From Rhynochetos jubatus (taxonomy: Eukaryota; Chordata; Aves; Eurypygiformes; Rhynochetidae), in assembly GCA_027574665.1 (NCBI GenBank), contig CM050666.1, positions 7,254,001 to 7,318,000 of the forward strand: 64,000 bases of DNA. Direction: 5' to 3'. A model generated the notes under the pieces. The model worked only from the letters and a program-made list of their open reading frames with translations, made no database searches and was not told the DNA's origin. The position numbers were made by a program, and so were the translations under genes. This document shows, piece by piece, positions 1 through 13,800 of this stretch (position 1 is its first letter; each line of letters begins with the position of its first letter).

Positions 1-3000
1 CAGTGAAAGTGCCACTCACACCTCACAATGAAGACACTAACCAATTTTAAGCGAGCTTGGGAAAGTCGACCAGAAAAATGCAGCGTGCGGTGCACGTTTT
101 CAGAAGCCTACAGCCAGCATAAGGGAAGGAAAAGATGATTGCCTTGAACTTAGAGGGCAGGAAACCCACCGTGGTTTGCCCTGCTGAGCAGCTGCCAGAC
201 TGCCAGCGCATCCGCGTGTCACGCTGTCACTGCGGTGGGGTGGCTTCCTGGCTGGCAGCGGAGGGAAGTGGTGAGCTGGGGTAACCGAACCCTTGCACGA
301 GAGCCTGCAGGACTCCCAGCTTCCTCATGCCGGAGGATGCATTATGGACAGAGGGGACATGGGGAAGACACAGCCCTATTAAATCAGTGGTGTCAGGCAA
401 GGGTACTACAGCAGAGTAGTCCTGGAATCCAGGTTTAATGAAGCCCCACTTCTTATGAAACATGCTCACGGTGTTATTCCTCACACAGAATTTAAATACA
501 GTCACACACACAACATTAATTCTCCCAACAAACGCAGCAACAAAGTAATAGTTCATTAAGAATGACATCAGTAGTGAAATACTCAGCAAGTCATCAATTC
601 TGTCCAGAAAAGAGCACCAACACAAACAGTACTTCCTTCCCTACAATCCATAAACCCACGTTGGGACAGATGGATTATGCCACATACACCACAAATAAAC
701 GACCTGGGTACCTCAGCATAGCTACTTCCTGATTCCAACCTCAACCCTCACCTCAAACCTTCACCTAATTCTAAACACAGCTTTTATGGCAATGACCTCA
801 TTCATACTCCATTGCATCTGAACACTCTAAATCATCCTATTGACACACATATTCTTCTTGCACATCGGCAGTTCTTCACAAAGCTGGGGTCACTCCGAAC
901 AAGGAAAAAGGATCTGGTTTTCAGCTCTGACATCACAGGTTTTCAGCATTACCTGCACCTCTTTCCTCCCAGAAGGCATCTGCACTGGTCCTTCACCAGT
1001 ACAATCTCCACTACACAGTCACCTCTGGGATGTTCAGAGCTACACAGCAGTGCCAGCAAGCCCAGAAGGACCGGTCTGGTAATCAGAAGCATTTGAATAT
1101 CAGGAACATGTCTTTTTCCCTCCCCCCCAGCTAATTTCTGAGTCTCTGCTTGTTGGAAACCCTCTGCAAAGCGATCTAGAGAAACTACCAATAAAAGTAA
1201 TCCAGCAAGTACTCCTATACCTTAAGCTATTACCTGCTAGCTGCCTACTCAAATTTACACCCCCATCCCAAAAAAACCCTCTAAGCACGTGAGAGGGTTC
1301 CTCTCCCAACCAACTGTATTCTCAGGAATAGAAAAGCACACATCCTATCAAGTCAGTGCGGACCAATATTTGTTCCTATGCAAAAGTATTCACTTGAGAA
1401 GGATCACCAGAGAAATAAGCTGTATTCCCTTTGACCAAAGGAACTGTAGATGTAAAAAAAAAAAAAAAAAAAGCTAAAAGCCAACAAATGCTCTATAAAG
1501 ATCAGAATTCTCCACAGAGGAAAGAAAAACTTAACCCCAAAGTTTTACATGAGCTGTATCAATGTTTTCTTTAGATCAGGTTTCAACAAGAGGAGTGTTC
1601 AGATGAAACACGATAACAGCGTCAGAGCAATCAAGGCTAATTTGTAGCCGCCATTAAATTGAAAGCAGAAATTGCCAGATTTCAGCAGTATTAGTTGGTA
1701 AGCCCATTTACTTTCAACAAGACAAGGCATGCTCCTACTCTGCAGGAAAATAAATAAGTTATCTTTTTCCCAGTATGGGATTCAACAGTATTCAATCATG
1801 TCCTTAAACTTTCAACACGTGAGCAATCCAAACAAATCTAACGAAAATACACAATTTAAGGCCAAGTACGTATTTAGACAACACAGCTGAATTAAACCAC
1901 GAGGAACTGCAGTAGTCTTTAATGTCAAACAGGTGACAAAATCCCACCTATTAAATCAGGTATTTTTAACCACTCCGCTCTCCAACAACTAATGTCACTT
2001 CTTAATTTCAAAACCAGGTGAATATGGAAGAAGCTCCCTACAGGGCCTTAAGGAAAACTGCGGTCTTAAACAAGAATCTAACAATTCAGGGGGACAGGAA
2101 ACCTGCACACAAGCACTATTCAAATACAGGTCACACTAAAAAAGGGTTTGGTCCTGTTTCTTTTTCTTCACATCTTATACAAGCCTTGATGAGCAAGCAC
2201 CTAGAACACTTAAAAGCAAAAATTCAGTATACAGAAATATTCGACCTCAAATACGGAAAACCCACTTCATCCTTTCACAGTGGCTGTCATGTAGCGGAGC
2301 AAACGGCTCCAGCTTTGACCATCATTGCCCCGCTCAACCGAGGCTGAACATGGCAGGGACGCAGCCAAAGTTAGTCCCTGCTGCGTCTGCCCATGCTGTA
2401 CGAGATACTGTGGAACGACAAAGTGCAGTAAAACAAATACCTGAACAGAAATTTCACATATCAAACCCCTAAGTTTAATATTTCTATCAGAAGTCAGCAA
2501 ATGAAAGCCCAATCCATTTATACAAAGCCGCTTTGCCATTTAAGAGCAGTTTTCTCATCCCACACGCCCTCTAACAGCTCCCGCACCACTGGTGCTCTTC
2601 AGCTCTTCAACCTAGGATGCACGTGTGTCAGGTACTACACCACGAAACGTGAGCTCTGCCACTTCTCAGCTGTCACTCCATAGAAAAATTACATTCAACT
2701 CCATTATTCGCTCAGAAGGACACAGGTGAGCACTCATACCATAGCATCCTCAGACCATCTCTCTCCAATCTGCTTACTACCAGAATTGAGGGGGGACAAT
2801 GCTCCTGATTAAGCCTTTGCACTTGGATCTCACTCCTGCAAGATGCCCGATTTTCCAAGCTCTCATAACAGTGTACATTTATGTACTATATTTTAATCAG
2901 TAAGGAGTAATTTCAATGTAATAAATAATCCACCAATTCAACAGACAAATCACAGATGCAGCTTTGACCCTCCCTAGATTAAAAGGAGTTGTAACATGTT

Positions 3001-6000
3001 CTAGAAGTTCGGCATACCCAAGGCCAAATGCTGCTTGGGCACAAATTCAAACCAAGCAGGTGTCAGAAACAGGGCTGTTTGTTTTCAAGTGTATAAAAGA
3101 AAACTTTACTTGTAAGTCAGAAGAAACCTTTTTACTTAAATCGCTAAAGAACTACTAGCACAGATGAAGCATACAGAGAGTGAAGGACAACACTCACTCA
3201 GTTTTATGTAAAATGCTTCTCACTCGTGCAAAGGCGATGCTTGACACCCCCCCTTATGTCACCCTATCCATCTTCCCATAGATCTGAGGGCAGAGCTGGG
3301 AGAACCAGGCTGGAGTTGACCTCCCTCCAGACAGATCTGAGGGCCTAAGGTTTGTTTAGCTATAGTTAATGAGGCAACTATCAATTTCCATTAAACAGAA
3401 AATCGTATTTCTAAATTATCTAAATGGTAGGCATCAAACACTAATAAGAAGTTCCTTAGGGGCTCCATACAGCAAATACCATTAAAATGCTGTTCATCAC
3501 ACCAAGAATTAGCAGGCTGACCCTCGAATACGAAGACAAAATTAAAGTTTCGCACGAAATCACCAAATGCCGGAGGATTTTACAGTTTGGGGAATGCGGC
3601 TTATAGGTTAATCCTGAACTCACGCTTTTAAACAACCCGGTTGCTAGAGTTCTGCTGCAGCTAATCGATGATTTCATCGACCGACCTGCGATTTCTCCTC
3701 GACTCAATGTGTTCTGTACACAATCATCGTTGAATGTACGATGCGAAGGCGCGAGCGTGCCTTGCAAGGACCCCGAACGGCACACAAACCCTGCCAGGGA
3801 GCGGAAAGGCAGGAAGGAAGGAACCACCACTGCCAGGCACCCGCTGCACTTAGCACTGCTGGAAAACCGCTGGGTCCTGGCACACGAACGGTCTTGGGAA
3901 ACCGTCAATGTGTTCCATAAAACCGTAGCATAAGAGGGACATGTGCATGACACCATTGAGACAGGAACAGTTGCAGAACAAGCAACAGGCTAACACCACC
4001 ACTCACCAGAAGAATCTGGTGTTTGGAGCCTCTATGACAGGAACTCATTAAAAATGTGCGAGACAAATATCCTTCAGGAACTGACTGGGTTTGCCAGATC
4101 TTGTTTTGGGACAGGAAGAGGGATGACCCAATCTACCCCTTCTAGCCACATCTTTGTATCAGTCTACACAGAACAAAAGATTAGCAAGCCTTTTCCCATC
4201 ACAGCCTAGCCCTTGAGAGCACACAGGCAAAGATGAGCAGTGCCTCTCATCACGCCTGCCATGAGCCGTGATCTGCTGCTTTTCTATCCCAAGGTCTTCC
4301 TTGGTCGGGCTGTCAGCGCAAGAACTCCTCACGCACCTACTTCGTTGTGAAATACAAACCAAGCACCCGCAACGACCCCTGAAGGGCAGGAGCAGCAACG
4401 TCGTGGTTTCCAGGTTCTGCTCAGGCCGCCCGTCACCTACCCCAAGCTCGGTGTGGGGTACACGGGCACGCGCAACCCCAAGTTCTGCTAATCTCATAAG
4501 AAGCTATTTATGTGCATCCCATCGGATGAAACGAGACCTTATAAAAGTTGCAAGCAATCACCACGTAAAAACCCAGAGGCTCAGGCATTACTCAGAGGAA
4601 CCGCAGAGGTAGTTACTACCCTTGCATTACAATTCAACATCAAAACCAGCCGTAACAAAGCTAATTCCAGGGGATGGAATAATTCATTGAAGTCCTGGCT
4701 GTTTTTCTGACATTCACTGGGGGATGTCATTCCCAATGAATGTCTTTCATACTTACTAAGTTATTCTCTGTTCAAGCTAGCTGTGCCTTTTCCCCCCAAC
4801 TACTGAGAAAGAAGCAGCGCTTCCGCAGCTCCCTCCTCCCGCTGGAGAGCGAAGCTGCAGCAGTGCTCTCCATCACTTCTGCTCTTCTGGCCAAATCCTC
4901 CTCTGCTCCCAAACCTACGGTGGGAGCATAGAAGCCCGCAGGTTTGCAATCCCCCAACTTCTCCTTCTGGTTTACTACTTCCACAAGCCACGCATACAAA
5001 CAGCCCTCTGCTTCCTTTCTCCTTTACTGGACACGGCTGGCAGCAAATCCACTCGCACCTCAAAAGTTTTGCCTTCTAATTAACATCAAGAATTACCAGC
5101 CTTAAAGTATCAGACCTGCTAATAAGGTCTGATACCTTCTGCCTTGTGTCTCTGTTACACTGACAGCAGCCGCAAAAAAGCCTTTCCAAATCCATCAGCC
5201 TCGCTTTAGCGCTCGTAACAACAGAGCAGAGCACAGGAACGCCAGGAAGAGAGCACGCAATATCTAACAGTAGGTAGAAAGAACAACTCAAAACAGTAGA
5301 TTAAGGAGTTAAGGGGATGAGGGGCAAACACAGGACTGGAAGACAAGCCAGCCCTGCTTGCAGCCAAACAACTGAGGAGGTGTGATAAAAACCCCTCTGC
5401 CCCTCACACCCTGAAGCCCTCACTTGGGAATGCAGCTAAATAAGAGATGTAGTTAGCAACAACACGGAACCAAATAAATATTACTCACCGCAGCTCTTGC
5501 TAAGATACAGACCGTGAACAAAAGCGAAATAACGGCTTCTGTCTGCCTACCAACGAAGTCCCTTTAGAGGAGAGGACCGCTGGGCCCAGGTCCCATGTTA
5601 TGGCCGATCCATTTGGGTCTCCAATTGAATTAACTGATACAATTCACAAACCCAGACACATTCAGTCACAGCATACCGCTGGATCACCTTGAAATGATGT
5701 GGATTGTGGGTTTTTTCAGACTGCTGCTCCAAGGAGCTCTGCCTTGTGTTTAAGACCTACACCTTGGACTGACAAGAAAGAGTTGGCAATGTAAACACAC
5801 CTGTCAACTGTATTGTGTCAGGACACCAACATCCCACCAGTCAGAGCATCACCGTCAGCTGCGTACAAGCAAGCACCAAAGCATATGAGAAGTTCAAACC
5901 TTAGCTCAAAGCTGTGGGGCTTTTCAATCAGGCCACTCGCGCTGGCAAGCCTTTCTAAGCACCGCCGATGAGGTAAGTTGAGCAAAATTTTAAAAAACAT

Positions 6001-9000
6001 AACTTGGGTAATAAAATTACTTCCTCTAGCTAGCTTTGAAGTGGAGAAAAAAAAGCTGCAAGAATGAGAACTCAATTGGCTTTTAGCTGCCTGGCAAATG
6101 CTCTAAAAAGAAAGCCCGATGACCTACATTCACAAGGCTCTCTACCAAACCACTATTACAAAATCCAATATAAAGCCTGACCATGTTTAAGTGTTCTCCA
6201 TTAGCGAGCAGCAGTATCTTGTTAGAGAAATATGAAAACACCTTATTGTCTTTAGCGATGATGATCTTAATTAATCCTCTAAACACTCTCCTGAAACATG
6301 TCAGCCTGATCGTTCCAGACTGTTTAAGTTCCCAACGTTACACAAAGACACCAAAACCTTTGCTTTTCAGCTGTGCAATGGGATGTTACAAGAAACGGGA
6401 ACTTCTTCCATATTCTCAAACTGCACTGCAAAACTGAATTAATAAAAATTTACACCTGTGATGCTCTTTTGACAATTCAAATAAATGCACCGGTGTTCAG
6501 AAACTTGGTCTAAATGCAAGCTAGCACCAGTACAGTTTATTGTGACTGTTAACACACCACTGAAACACTTCTTCACATAAAAGACAACAGCTCTCAGCCA
6601 GCTAGTCAGATAACCTAAAGCAGATGTTTTGAGTTGTCCCGGAAAAGATACTATTAAGCCAAACCCTACTGTTGTAAATATCCCCCAAAACAAGTGTCTC
6701 AACACCAGATATAATCAATTCAGTCAGTGCTCAAAGGAAATATTAAGTTAGTCCTTTACTGTACACCCATATAGTTGGAAAAGTTCAATACATTTAGCTT
6801 CAATACATTCGCAGCTTCCAAACACATAATGAGTAACACAACTCAAGGAGAAATGCCCTACTTCAGGAAAAAAGAGCTCTTTCCATAACACATTATAAAG
6901 CAAGCAACTAGTCCAAACAAGCAGCTTATGGTCAAAACAGTTAGGAAAGGAAAGAGGGAAATACTGGGACCAAAAAAAGAATCCAGTAAGAGATTCTCAA
7001 AGGCACAGAATTACCATTAAGAGTCCACAGGCTCCGGAAAAAAAAAATAAATCTAACTGCCCACCATACCTGCAGGAACCCAAATCTCCGCAGTCATGGT
7101 ATGTTGGATGTACCTGACGCTGTTAGCGATGGCAGTAATGTAAAACAGACTCATACAACCAAGATGGAAAAATCAGGAATAAAGGAAATTTTCATTAATT
7201 TTTCTCCTAATTTACTAAAACCCATCTCACCCTAAATGCAGAAAAAAAAAATAGGTCCACGTAAAATCACTGCCTTTCAGACTGCCTGAAAAGATACTAC
7301 AGTCGAGGAGGCTTAAAAGAAGGTTTTATTTATCTGAAGAGCACAGCAAGAACATGGATACAAAGCTAGTGTCAAATTAACATGGAAGTACAAAGAGGTG
7401 CCTGATTCGCTGGGACTGAATTGTGAAGGGACTACACATTCATCTCCGAGTACATAAAACCTCCCATCGCTCTGCAGCACTCATCTGATAGCTCCCAGTA
7501 CTGATTTAAGCTAAGCAAGCTGCAGGCATCCTTTCTAAACCGATACAGACGCTACAATACACAGGTTGAAAGAAGCAGAAAGAAAAACCAAACACCACTA
7601 GGAAAATAAATCCTAAGTCCAAATACTCTTCTCTTTCTGAGGGAGTCCATGCACCTCCCCCAGAAAAGGCAAGGGACGCTTCTTCACCACTGATTAAACC
7701 AATAAATTTGATGCTATACCTCCTCTGTACTTGCACGAGCCAGATTTTCCCAGTTTGCATCTTGTGTTTGAGGACGAGCCCACATACTACGTAATCTACT
7801 GAACCGGCGATCTGTTTGAGCCAGTAGGTTCGAAACAGTAAACGAAGCGAGCTGAACAGCAAACGAGACTGGTAAAAACATACGTGAGGCCACCCTGAAG
7901 TGCTGGGCTCCCTTCGGAGGAGGAGGGAGAGGCATCACCATGGACAGCTCAACCACCACACTCATCCCCAGCCTGGAGTAAACAGGATGAGGAGTGTATT
8001 CCAAACGGAATCCAGCAATTCCTCACACAGCAAGGAATTCCTGCTGCATCACTACATCCAGTTGGATTACTCCACGTGAGGTTCAGGAATACATGTGGTT
8101 CAAGCAAAATCCGAGGAATGCATATGGAGTTGCCCCAGGGGAATCCCAGTGCTACAGGTTTCAAAGGCAGTGGTGTATAGCCTGAGCAGATGGGAGGGTC
8201 TGTTCACGAGGATGCTCTGCTACTGTGGCTGCAGCACCACAAATCTCTACAGCAGATATGTTAAAGCACCAGTGAAAAATAATTAATTTGCCTTAAAGAA
8301 GCAAACCTCAGGGAGAAATGTGTCTTCACCCACCAAGCACCAGCCGCTGACAGAGATCTGATACCAAACTGGCGTGACAAATGCCCTGACACAACACAGA
8401 AAATGCCATGTGCTGATTTCTAGGAGGCTACGATGCTCAACACTGACCGAGTTCAGGGTCAAAGCCACCCACCTGTAAAAGTGCAGGCAGCTACGACTCT
8501 GCCGACCCTTCCCAACCAGCAGTTGGGCTGCCTGTAGCACTCAGCGCCAGCTATAAAGGCATCCACTTGAAATCAGCCTGACACAGTATCTTCTCCCACA
8601 TAAAAGCCTCAAGCTGTAATAATACCAGGTTAACAACTCCATGGGTTGGGGTTTTTTTGGCTACTTAAAGAGCGTAACACCTATATATATGCTGCACTGC
8701 CAAAAAAGCAAGCTAAAACAAGGCACATGCAGCGCAGTTTCAACATCTGGTCAGGTGTTTCAGTAAGGCTGCCCACGCTGACCCAGTTGTGTTCCAGCTG
8801 TACTGGAACTCGCCTAAACACACTTCACCCACACTGTTAACTTTTATGACCCAGACTAATAAAAGTTATTTTGAAGAGGAAGAACAGGGGATTTCACCGA
8901 GCACCACCGTTCCTACTCTCTTACAAAAGAGCATCACCCAGGCGTAGCGCGTGATGGGAGGACGGTTTCCAAACCTGCAAAGCCACTCCACGGCAACCTC

Positions 9001-9868
9001 ACGCTTCGGCTATCGATGCTGTTTGGCGAGAGCCAGCCCAAGGAACGCGAGGGCTCTGCCAAGCTCCGACACCCAAAAAGAAACCCCAGCTGAGCAACGT
9101 ACCCAGGAAAGCCGTCGCTTCCAACCAGCAAACACCAACCATCTCTCCAGAGTTAATCGCCTTCCTATTTCAAAGCGCCGTGCCTAGCAGCTCAAACTCC
9201 ATCGCCTTCATTTCCCTAGAACACTCCATTGGGATTATTTCCCTACAAGCAGCAAGAACAGAACTGGGAAGACGACGGGCGAGCCGAGATGCAACAGGGG
9301 TTTTCCTCTTTCTGGCATGATCCAACGGCACTTTGAAAGGGCGTTTTTTTGGTCTCGTTCTGTCGGCACCCCAAGGCCAACACAAAAGCAGGTAAGAAGC
9401 ACCTGGAAACTTAGTCACGTTGCCACGTTTCCACTGCCACCGACCTGCCGGGTGGTGCAGCTGCCTACCCGAGCCGGAGAACTTTCCACTGCCCCTGAGC
9501 CCGACGCCCAGGCCCCTGCAGACCCGGCCGGCACTGCGGACCGCCGCTTCACCCCACGGCTCAGCCAGGTCCGTCTCTTCTGAAGGCGGCGGCAGCGACG
9601 TGCCGGTTCAGCCCGGGACCGGCTCTGGGCCACGGCCGGCGACCGCCGCGGCTGGCGACCCCCGCCGGGAAGGGACCGGCCCCGGCGCCCCTCCGCACCC
9701 GCCCGGCGCTGCCCTCCCCGCAGGCTGACCCGGCTCTCGCCGGGGCCCGCCGCCCGCTCTCCCGCCCCGGGGGAAGCCCCGGCGCCCCCCGCGCATCCCC
9801 CAGGCCCGGGACCCGCCCGCGGGCTGCGCAGGGAGGACCGGCACCCCCGGCCCCGCCGCCGCCCCTAC
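1..9868 (-). other. DGCR2 intron 1 (part)
   Basis: This is non-coding sequence downstream of the DGCR2 signal-peptide exon. Base composition is about even, and the short open frames have no family resemblance and no paired splice sites. An A-run of about 18 bases is at 1,453-1,470, and a short perfect hairpin is at about 5,107-5,135. No transposon copy is recognisable by eye. Confidence 0.7.
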
Positions 9869-9947
9869 CTGGCCGCAGCGGCTCGGTGATGCTCAGCACC
9901 AGAAGGAAGAGGAGGAGGAAGGTGCCGCTGTCCGCCTTGGGCACCAT
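9869..9947 (-). CDS. DGCR2: DGCR2 first coding exon (partial gene, continues beyond the window start)
   Basis: DGCR2 (IDD/SEZ12) is a single-pass membrane protein with an LDL-receptor class A repeat, a C-type lectin-like domain and a VWC-like region, thought to act in adhesion and neuronal migration. Only the signal-peptide exon is here. It reads MVPKADSG followed by a leucine-rich hydrophobic core and ends ...TEPLRP, which matches the start of human DGCR2 as I know it. The exon holds 26 codons plus one base and ends at a donor (AG|GTAGGGG). It sits in a CpG island with no TATA box. No later DGCR2 exon is seen in positions 1-9,868, so intron 1 is at least 9.8 kb long and the lectin and transmembrane exons lie outside the window. 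The neighbouring TSSK2 and ESS2 support the identification. Confidence 0.93.
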
Positions 9948-10204
9948 TTATCCTCCGTTCATCCTCCCCCGGCGCAGCGCCACAAACCCGTGGGGAGGGA
10001 CGCGAGGAGCGGCGGGAGGAGGGGCCGCCGCCGGGCCCGCGGGGAACCCCCGTCCGCACCGAGCTCTTCCCCTCCCCCGTCCGCCGCCGCCCCCGGGCGG
10101 GAGCCAGCGGCCCTGGCTGCGGCGGCGGCTGCGGCGGGAGCGGCGCGGGGGGTCGGGCGGGCGGCGCCGCGCTGCGGGGCCCTCGCCTAGCTCCGGCGAC
10201 GGAC

Positions 10205-10215
10205 AAGATGGCGGC
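10205..10215 (+). promoter_or_regulatory. YY1-type element (AAGATGGCGGC)
   Basis: This is an exact match to the core YY1 site found in many TATA-less promoters, often close to the start of transcription. It lies about 260 bases upstream of the DGCR2 start codon. The function is inferred from the motif and its position. Confidence 0.5.
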
Positions 10216-10429
10216 CGCGCCTCCCCGCCGCCTTTCCCCCGCGCCGCCACGCCCCCCGCCCCACCGCGCGCCTCCCGGCCAATCGGCGGCGCGGGGGCGG
10301 GGCCGAGCGGCCCTATCCGCACACGCCCCGCCCACCGAGGGGCTGAGCGACGGGGGGGAACGGGGGGCGCCAGCCGCGGGCAGGGGCGGCTGCGCCCGGG
10401 ACGTGGCGTTCACCGGCGGCCCTCGGGCT

Positions 10430-10770
10430 GGCTCCACCGGTTCCCCTCTGTTCCCCCCGGGATGGCCTTCCCCAGTCTCTTCCGTCTCCCCAGGGTGGCC
10501 ACCGCCAGTCGCCTCTGTCCCCCCAGAACGGCCTCCAGCGGTGCTCTCTGTCCCCCCCGGGACAGCTCCCACCGGTCCCCTCCATCAATGGGTGGCCCCA
10601 TTGCCAGCCACCACCGTTTCCCCGGGATGGCCTCCGCCAGTGCCCTCTGTCCTCACCAGGATGGCCTCTCCCAGTGCCCCCTGTCCTCACCAGGATGGCC
10701 TCGGCCAGTCCTCTCTGTCCCCAGGACAGCTGTTCCCTGTCCCCTGCCCAAGTGGCCTTTCCTACTCACC
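10430..10770. repeat. Degenerate minisatellite with a unit of about 33-35 bp
   Basis: About nine to ten imperfect copies of a unit containing CCCCGGGATGGCCTCCCCCAG-like sequence and ending CTCTGTC run head to tail. Clear unit landmarks (GATGGCCT or variants) fall near 10,461, 10,493, 10,526, 10,626, 10,661 and 10,695. Decayed copies continue to about 10,880. The array starts at the edge of the DGCR2 CpG island, and the long open frames across it are a by-product of the repeat. Confidence 0.75.
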
Positions 10771-10879
10771 TCCACCACCATCAGATGGCCTTTCTCCATC
10801 CTCTCCAGAACAGCCTCAACCAGCCTCCTCTGTCCCCCAGGATGGTGCCCTCCATCCCCGCTGTGATGGCCTTTCCCTG

Positions 10880-13800
10880 CCCCCGTGGGGACCCCCAGCC
10901 CCATCACCCTGCCTGTCCCTGGGGTGCAGGCATGAAGCACTGGGTTTTCCATGCCCCAGCAGGCTCCAAGGTTGACCATCATTTCCCTGCTTCATCCATC
11001 TGCTCCCACCCGCCCACCACGGGGTGAGGCGTCCCCGGTTTCACACACCCACGGGGGTGACACCACGAGCACCAACAGTGCTGGGACATCCCCAGAGCCA
11101 GGGCCCCGCAGCAGTGCTGGAGCTGGCCAGTGTTTCCATACCTCCTGGAAACGCTGCATTCCCACTTCCCAGGCCCAGCCAGAGAGGAAACACATAAAGA
11201 AAACTAATTGTGCGCCTCAGATCATCGTTAATAGCCCTGCAAATGACAGGTGCCTTTAGGAATTTGACCCTGGGTGTTGCTGCACATCAGGCCGGGCAGG
11301 GTGGTGGCTGTCCCTGCCAGGGAGCCCAGCCTGGGGAGGAGGCATAGGCCCTACCGGTGCTGGGGGTGGCCCCGGGTGGCATTTGGGATCAAAAAGCGGT
11401 TTTACCTTCAACACCCGCTTCCCAAATTGAGCTGGAGTTTCCTCTGACGACTGGAAGTGAAGCAGCGGTGTTTGCGCAGTGCCAGGGCACGAGCTCGGTC
11501 AGGGGCTAAGCACGGTGGGTGCTGGGGTCGGCAGGGAGATGGCGCTTTCCTCTGCAGGGAATGCCAGCTTTTCACTAAAACCATGTGCAGGAAGCTGCCG
11601 GGGAACTTTTTATATTTTTTTACTATTTACAAGTGTTTTCCACTTCTATGCTACAATTTGAAGTTTTCAAATAGAACATTTAAATTCCAGTAAGAACCAT
11701 TTAAACTCAATCTTACACACTCCTTGTTAATACCAATTACTTCTTATATCCAGTGGCAAACCTTCCTCAGGGATATTCCCAGGGGATGTACAGATAGCCC
11801 TGCTCTCTCATTGCTTCTGCTTCCCCGCAGCCTCTGCCTGGGCTGGGAACTGGCTGCCAACACGCTTCCATGGGTATTTCTCACCACCTCCGACCCCACA
11901 GGAGCTGGTGTCACGCTCAGGTCAGCAGCACTGGGGAGGTGCTTTTTCCAAAGCTAATGTAACGTGGTAGTGGCAATTGGTGCCTGCCAAGAGCTGGGAA
12001 GAGCTACTCCCTGGAGCTGGGGTAGCAGCAAGCGTGAGCCGTGGCTCCATCGCCCGGAGCTGTGAGCCCTGCGGGGCCCCCAGAAAGCTGCGTGGCGTGG
12101 GACATGTGCTTGGGGACCCGCTGGAGTGTGTCAGGAGCAGTGGGGGCCTGCCTGAAGATTTAGGCCAAAACCCATTTTGCCAGCTCTCATGTGCTGCCAA
12201 ATACCGACATGATCCAAGCATCCACAGGGACCTGAAGCGTGACAACATCCTCCAGCACAAAGGCACAAGCGTCAAACTCCCCCGCTTTGTTCCTCCCAAG
12301 GGATGCTGTGGGGAGAGGCTCTTCTCAGCCCAGCCACACATGCTCACCCCAGTTTGATCCAGGACATTCCTTATCCACCCCAAGCCCAGGACACCCATGT
12401 AATGCCCTGGGCTGGCTCCGACTGAGAGCAGCGCTCCCCTCGCAGACAGGGCACGGGCTGCTTCTCCCTGGCTTTTGACCCAAAACAACACAGACCTCAT
12501 TTTCTCACGCCAGAGCCCACGGTACCCTGCCAGCTCTGAACAGTTGGGTCTGGAGCACGCACGTGGGCCAGGTGAGCACTGCAACCCGCGCAGCACCTCT
12601 GAGTAAACAGGCAATAAATGACCCAGGTACACAGGAGCACAAAGGTGACGGGTAAGAGGCACCCATTTCCCTGGGCTGTGCCATGCCAAGCACTGTAACA
12701 CTGGCAGAGACTGACGTTACCGGATTGCCAACGCCCTGGCTGAGCCGCGGACAGGTGCAGGGCAGGGCTGCTCCACATAGCCACACCGGCACCGGGGGCT
12801 GTGATGGGAGAGCCAGGGCAGCCTTACACCCCAGGCAGGAGAGGCAAGGATGGTGCACACCGGTGAAAACACACCGACCGCCTCTGCCCAGGGCATGGCT
12901 GAGCTGGCACATCCCAGGATTCCCAGTTTCCTAATGGGAACAAGTGTTTTTCTAACCAGTGAGGACAGATCACCTGTTCCCAGAAAGCAGCAGAGAAAAG
13001 CTGCTGTGCCCTGGAGGAGCAGAGGGAAGGGGCTCACAGGGAGCAGAGCCAAACCTGGCTCTCGTCCTGGCCTGACTCTGAACCAGGGTTTGCAGCTGGC
13101 TGCTGCAGAGCCAGTAGCACTGAGCAGGGATTGAGACAACATATGCAAATATGAGGAAGCATGAACTGCTCCAGCTCCCCCTCTCCTGAGCAAGCAGATC
13201 CATTTCCTTTATTTTTATAGAGACATCGTCTAGTCCTTCAAAATAACAAAGTTCCTCCAACCACAGCTTCCCTTCTGAGCTAAATAATCAGAGAAGCAGA
13301 AAGCAGCGCAGAGCCCCGGCCCTCACTGGAACTGCTTTCAAGTGGGTGCAAAGCTGCAGCCCCTGCACCGTGGCAGGTGGGCTACCTCAGCCTCAGTGAA
13401 ACGCTCTTGGCCCTGAAGGTTAAGTGCACAGGGAGCCAGCTCGGGGCTCGGTGTCTTTGAAGTCCCATTGTGGACTCAGCTCCCTGCCACAAGACACAGT
13501 TCACACAGCCCATAATGGATAAGCAAAATGAAGCTGGAGCGCAGCCTCCTGCCCCAGGGCAGTGCTCCCACCGCTCTCCTGGCTGCTCCGCCTGGGCTGT
13601 TTGCTCAGCCCTGTGCTGCTGCTTGTCTGCTGCTCAGCATTTTCTGACCCATGTTCTGCAAAGAAAAGAGAAGCTGTTATCTCTGATGCACTTGGTGTGT
13701 GGCTTCTTTAAGGCATCTGAGCCTGCCTTCTCCAGCCAGGTTACAGCAGCTCATTCCTCATCCTTGCTGGCTCTTCACCAGCACTTCCTGTGGCTTTCTT

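Larger units (their letters stand above)
9440..10420 (-). promoter_or_regulatory. CpG-island promoter of DGCR2
   Basis: The stretch is very GC-rich with many CpG dinucleotides and spans the first DGCR2 exon and the sequence 5' of it. It contains GC boxes (for example the GGGCGGGGCC-like run near 10,295), a CCAAT box in GGCCAATCGG near 10,277 and a YY1-type element (AAGATGGCGGC) near 10,205. There is no TATA box. I see no gene reading in the opposite direction. Confidence 0.75.

Noticed and set aside
9886..10975. Plus-strand open frames of 255-326 codons opposite DGCR2 exon 1
   Set aside because: They are produced by the CpG island and the minisatellite, and run antisense to a well-identified exon.
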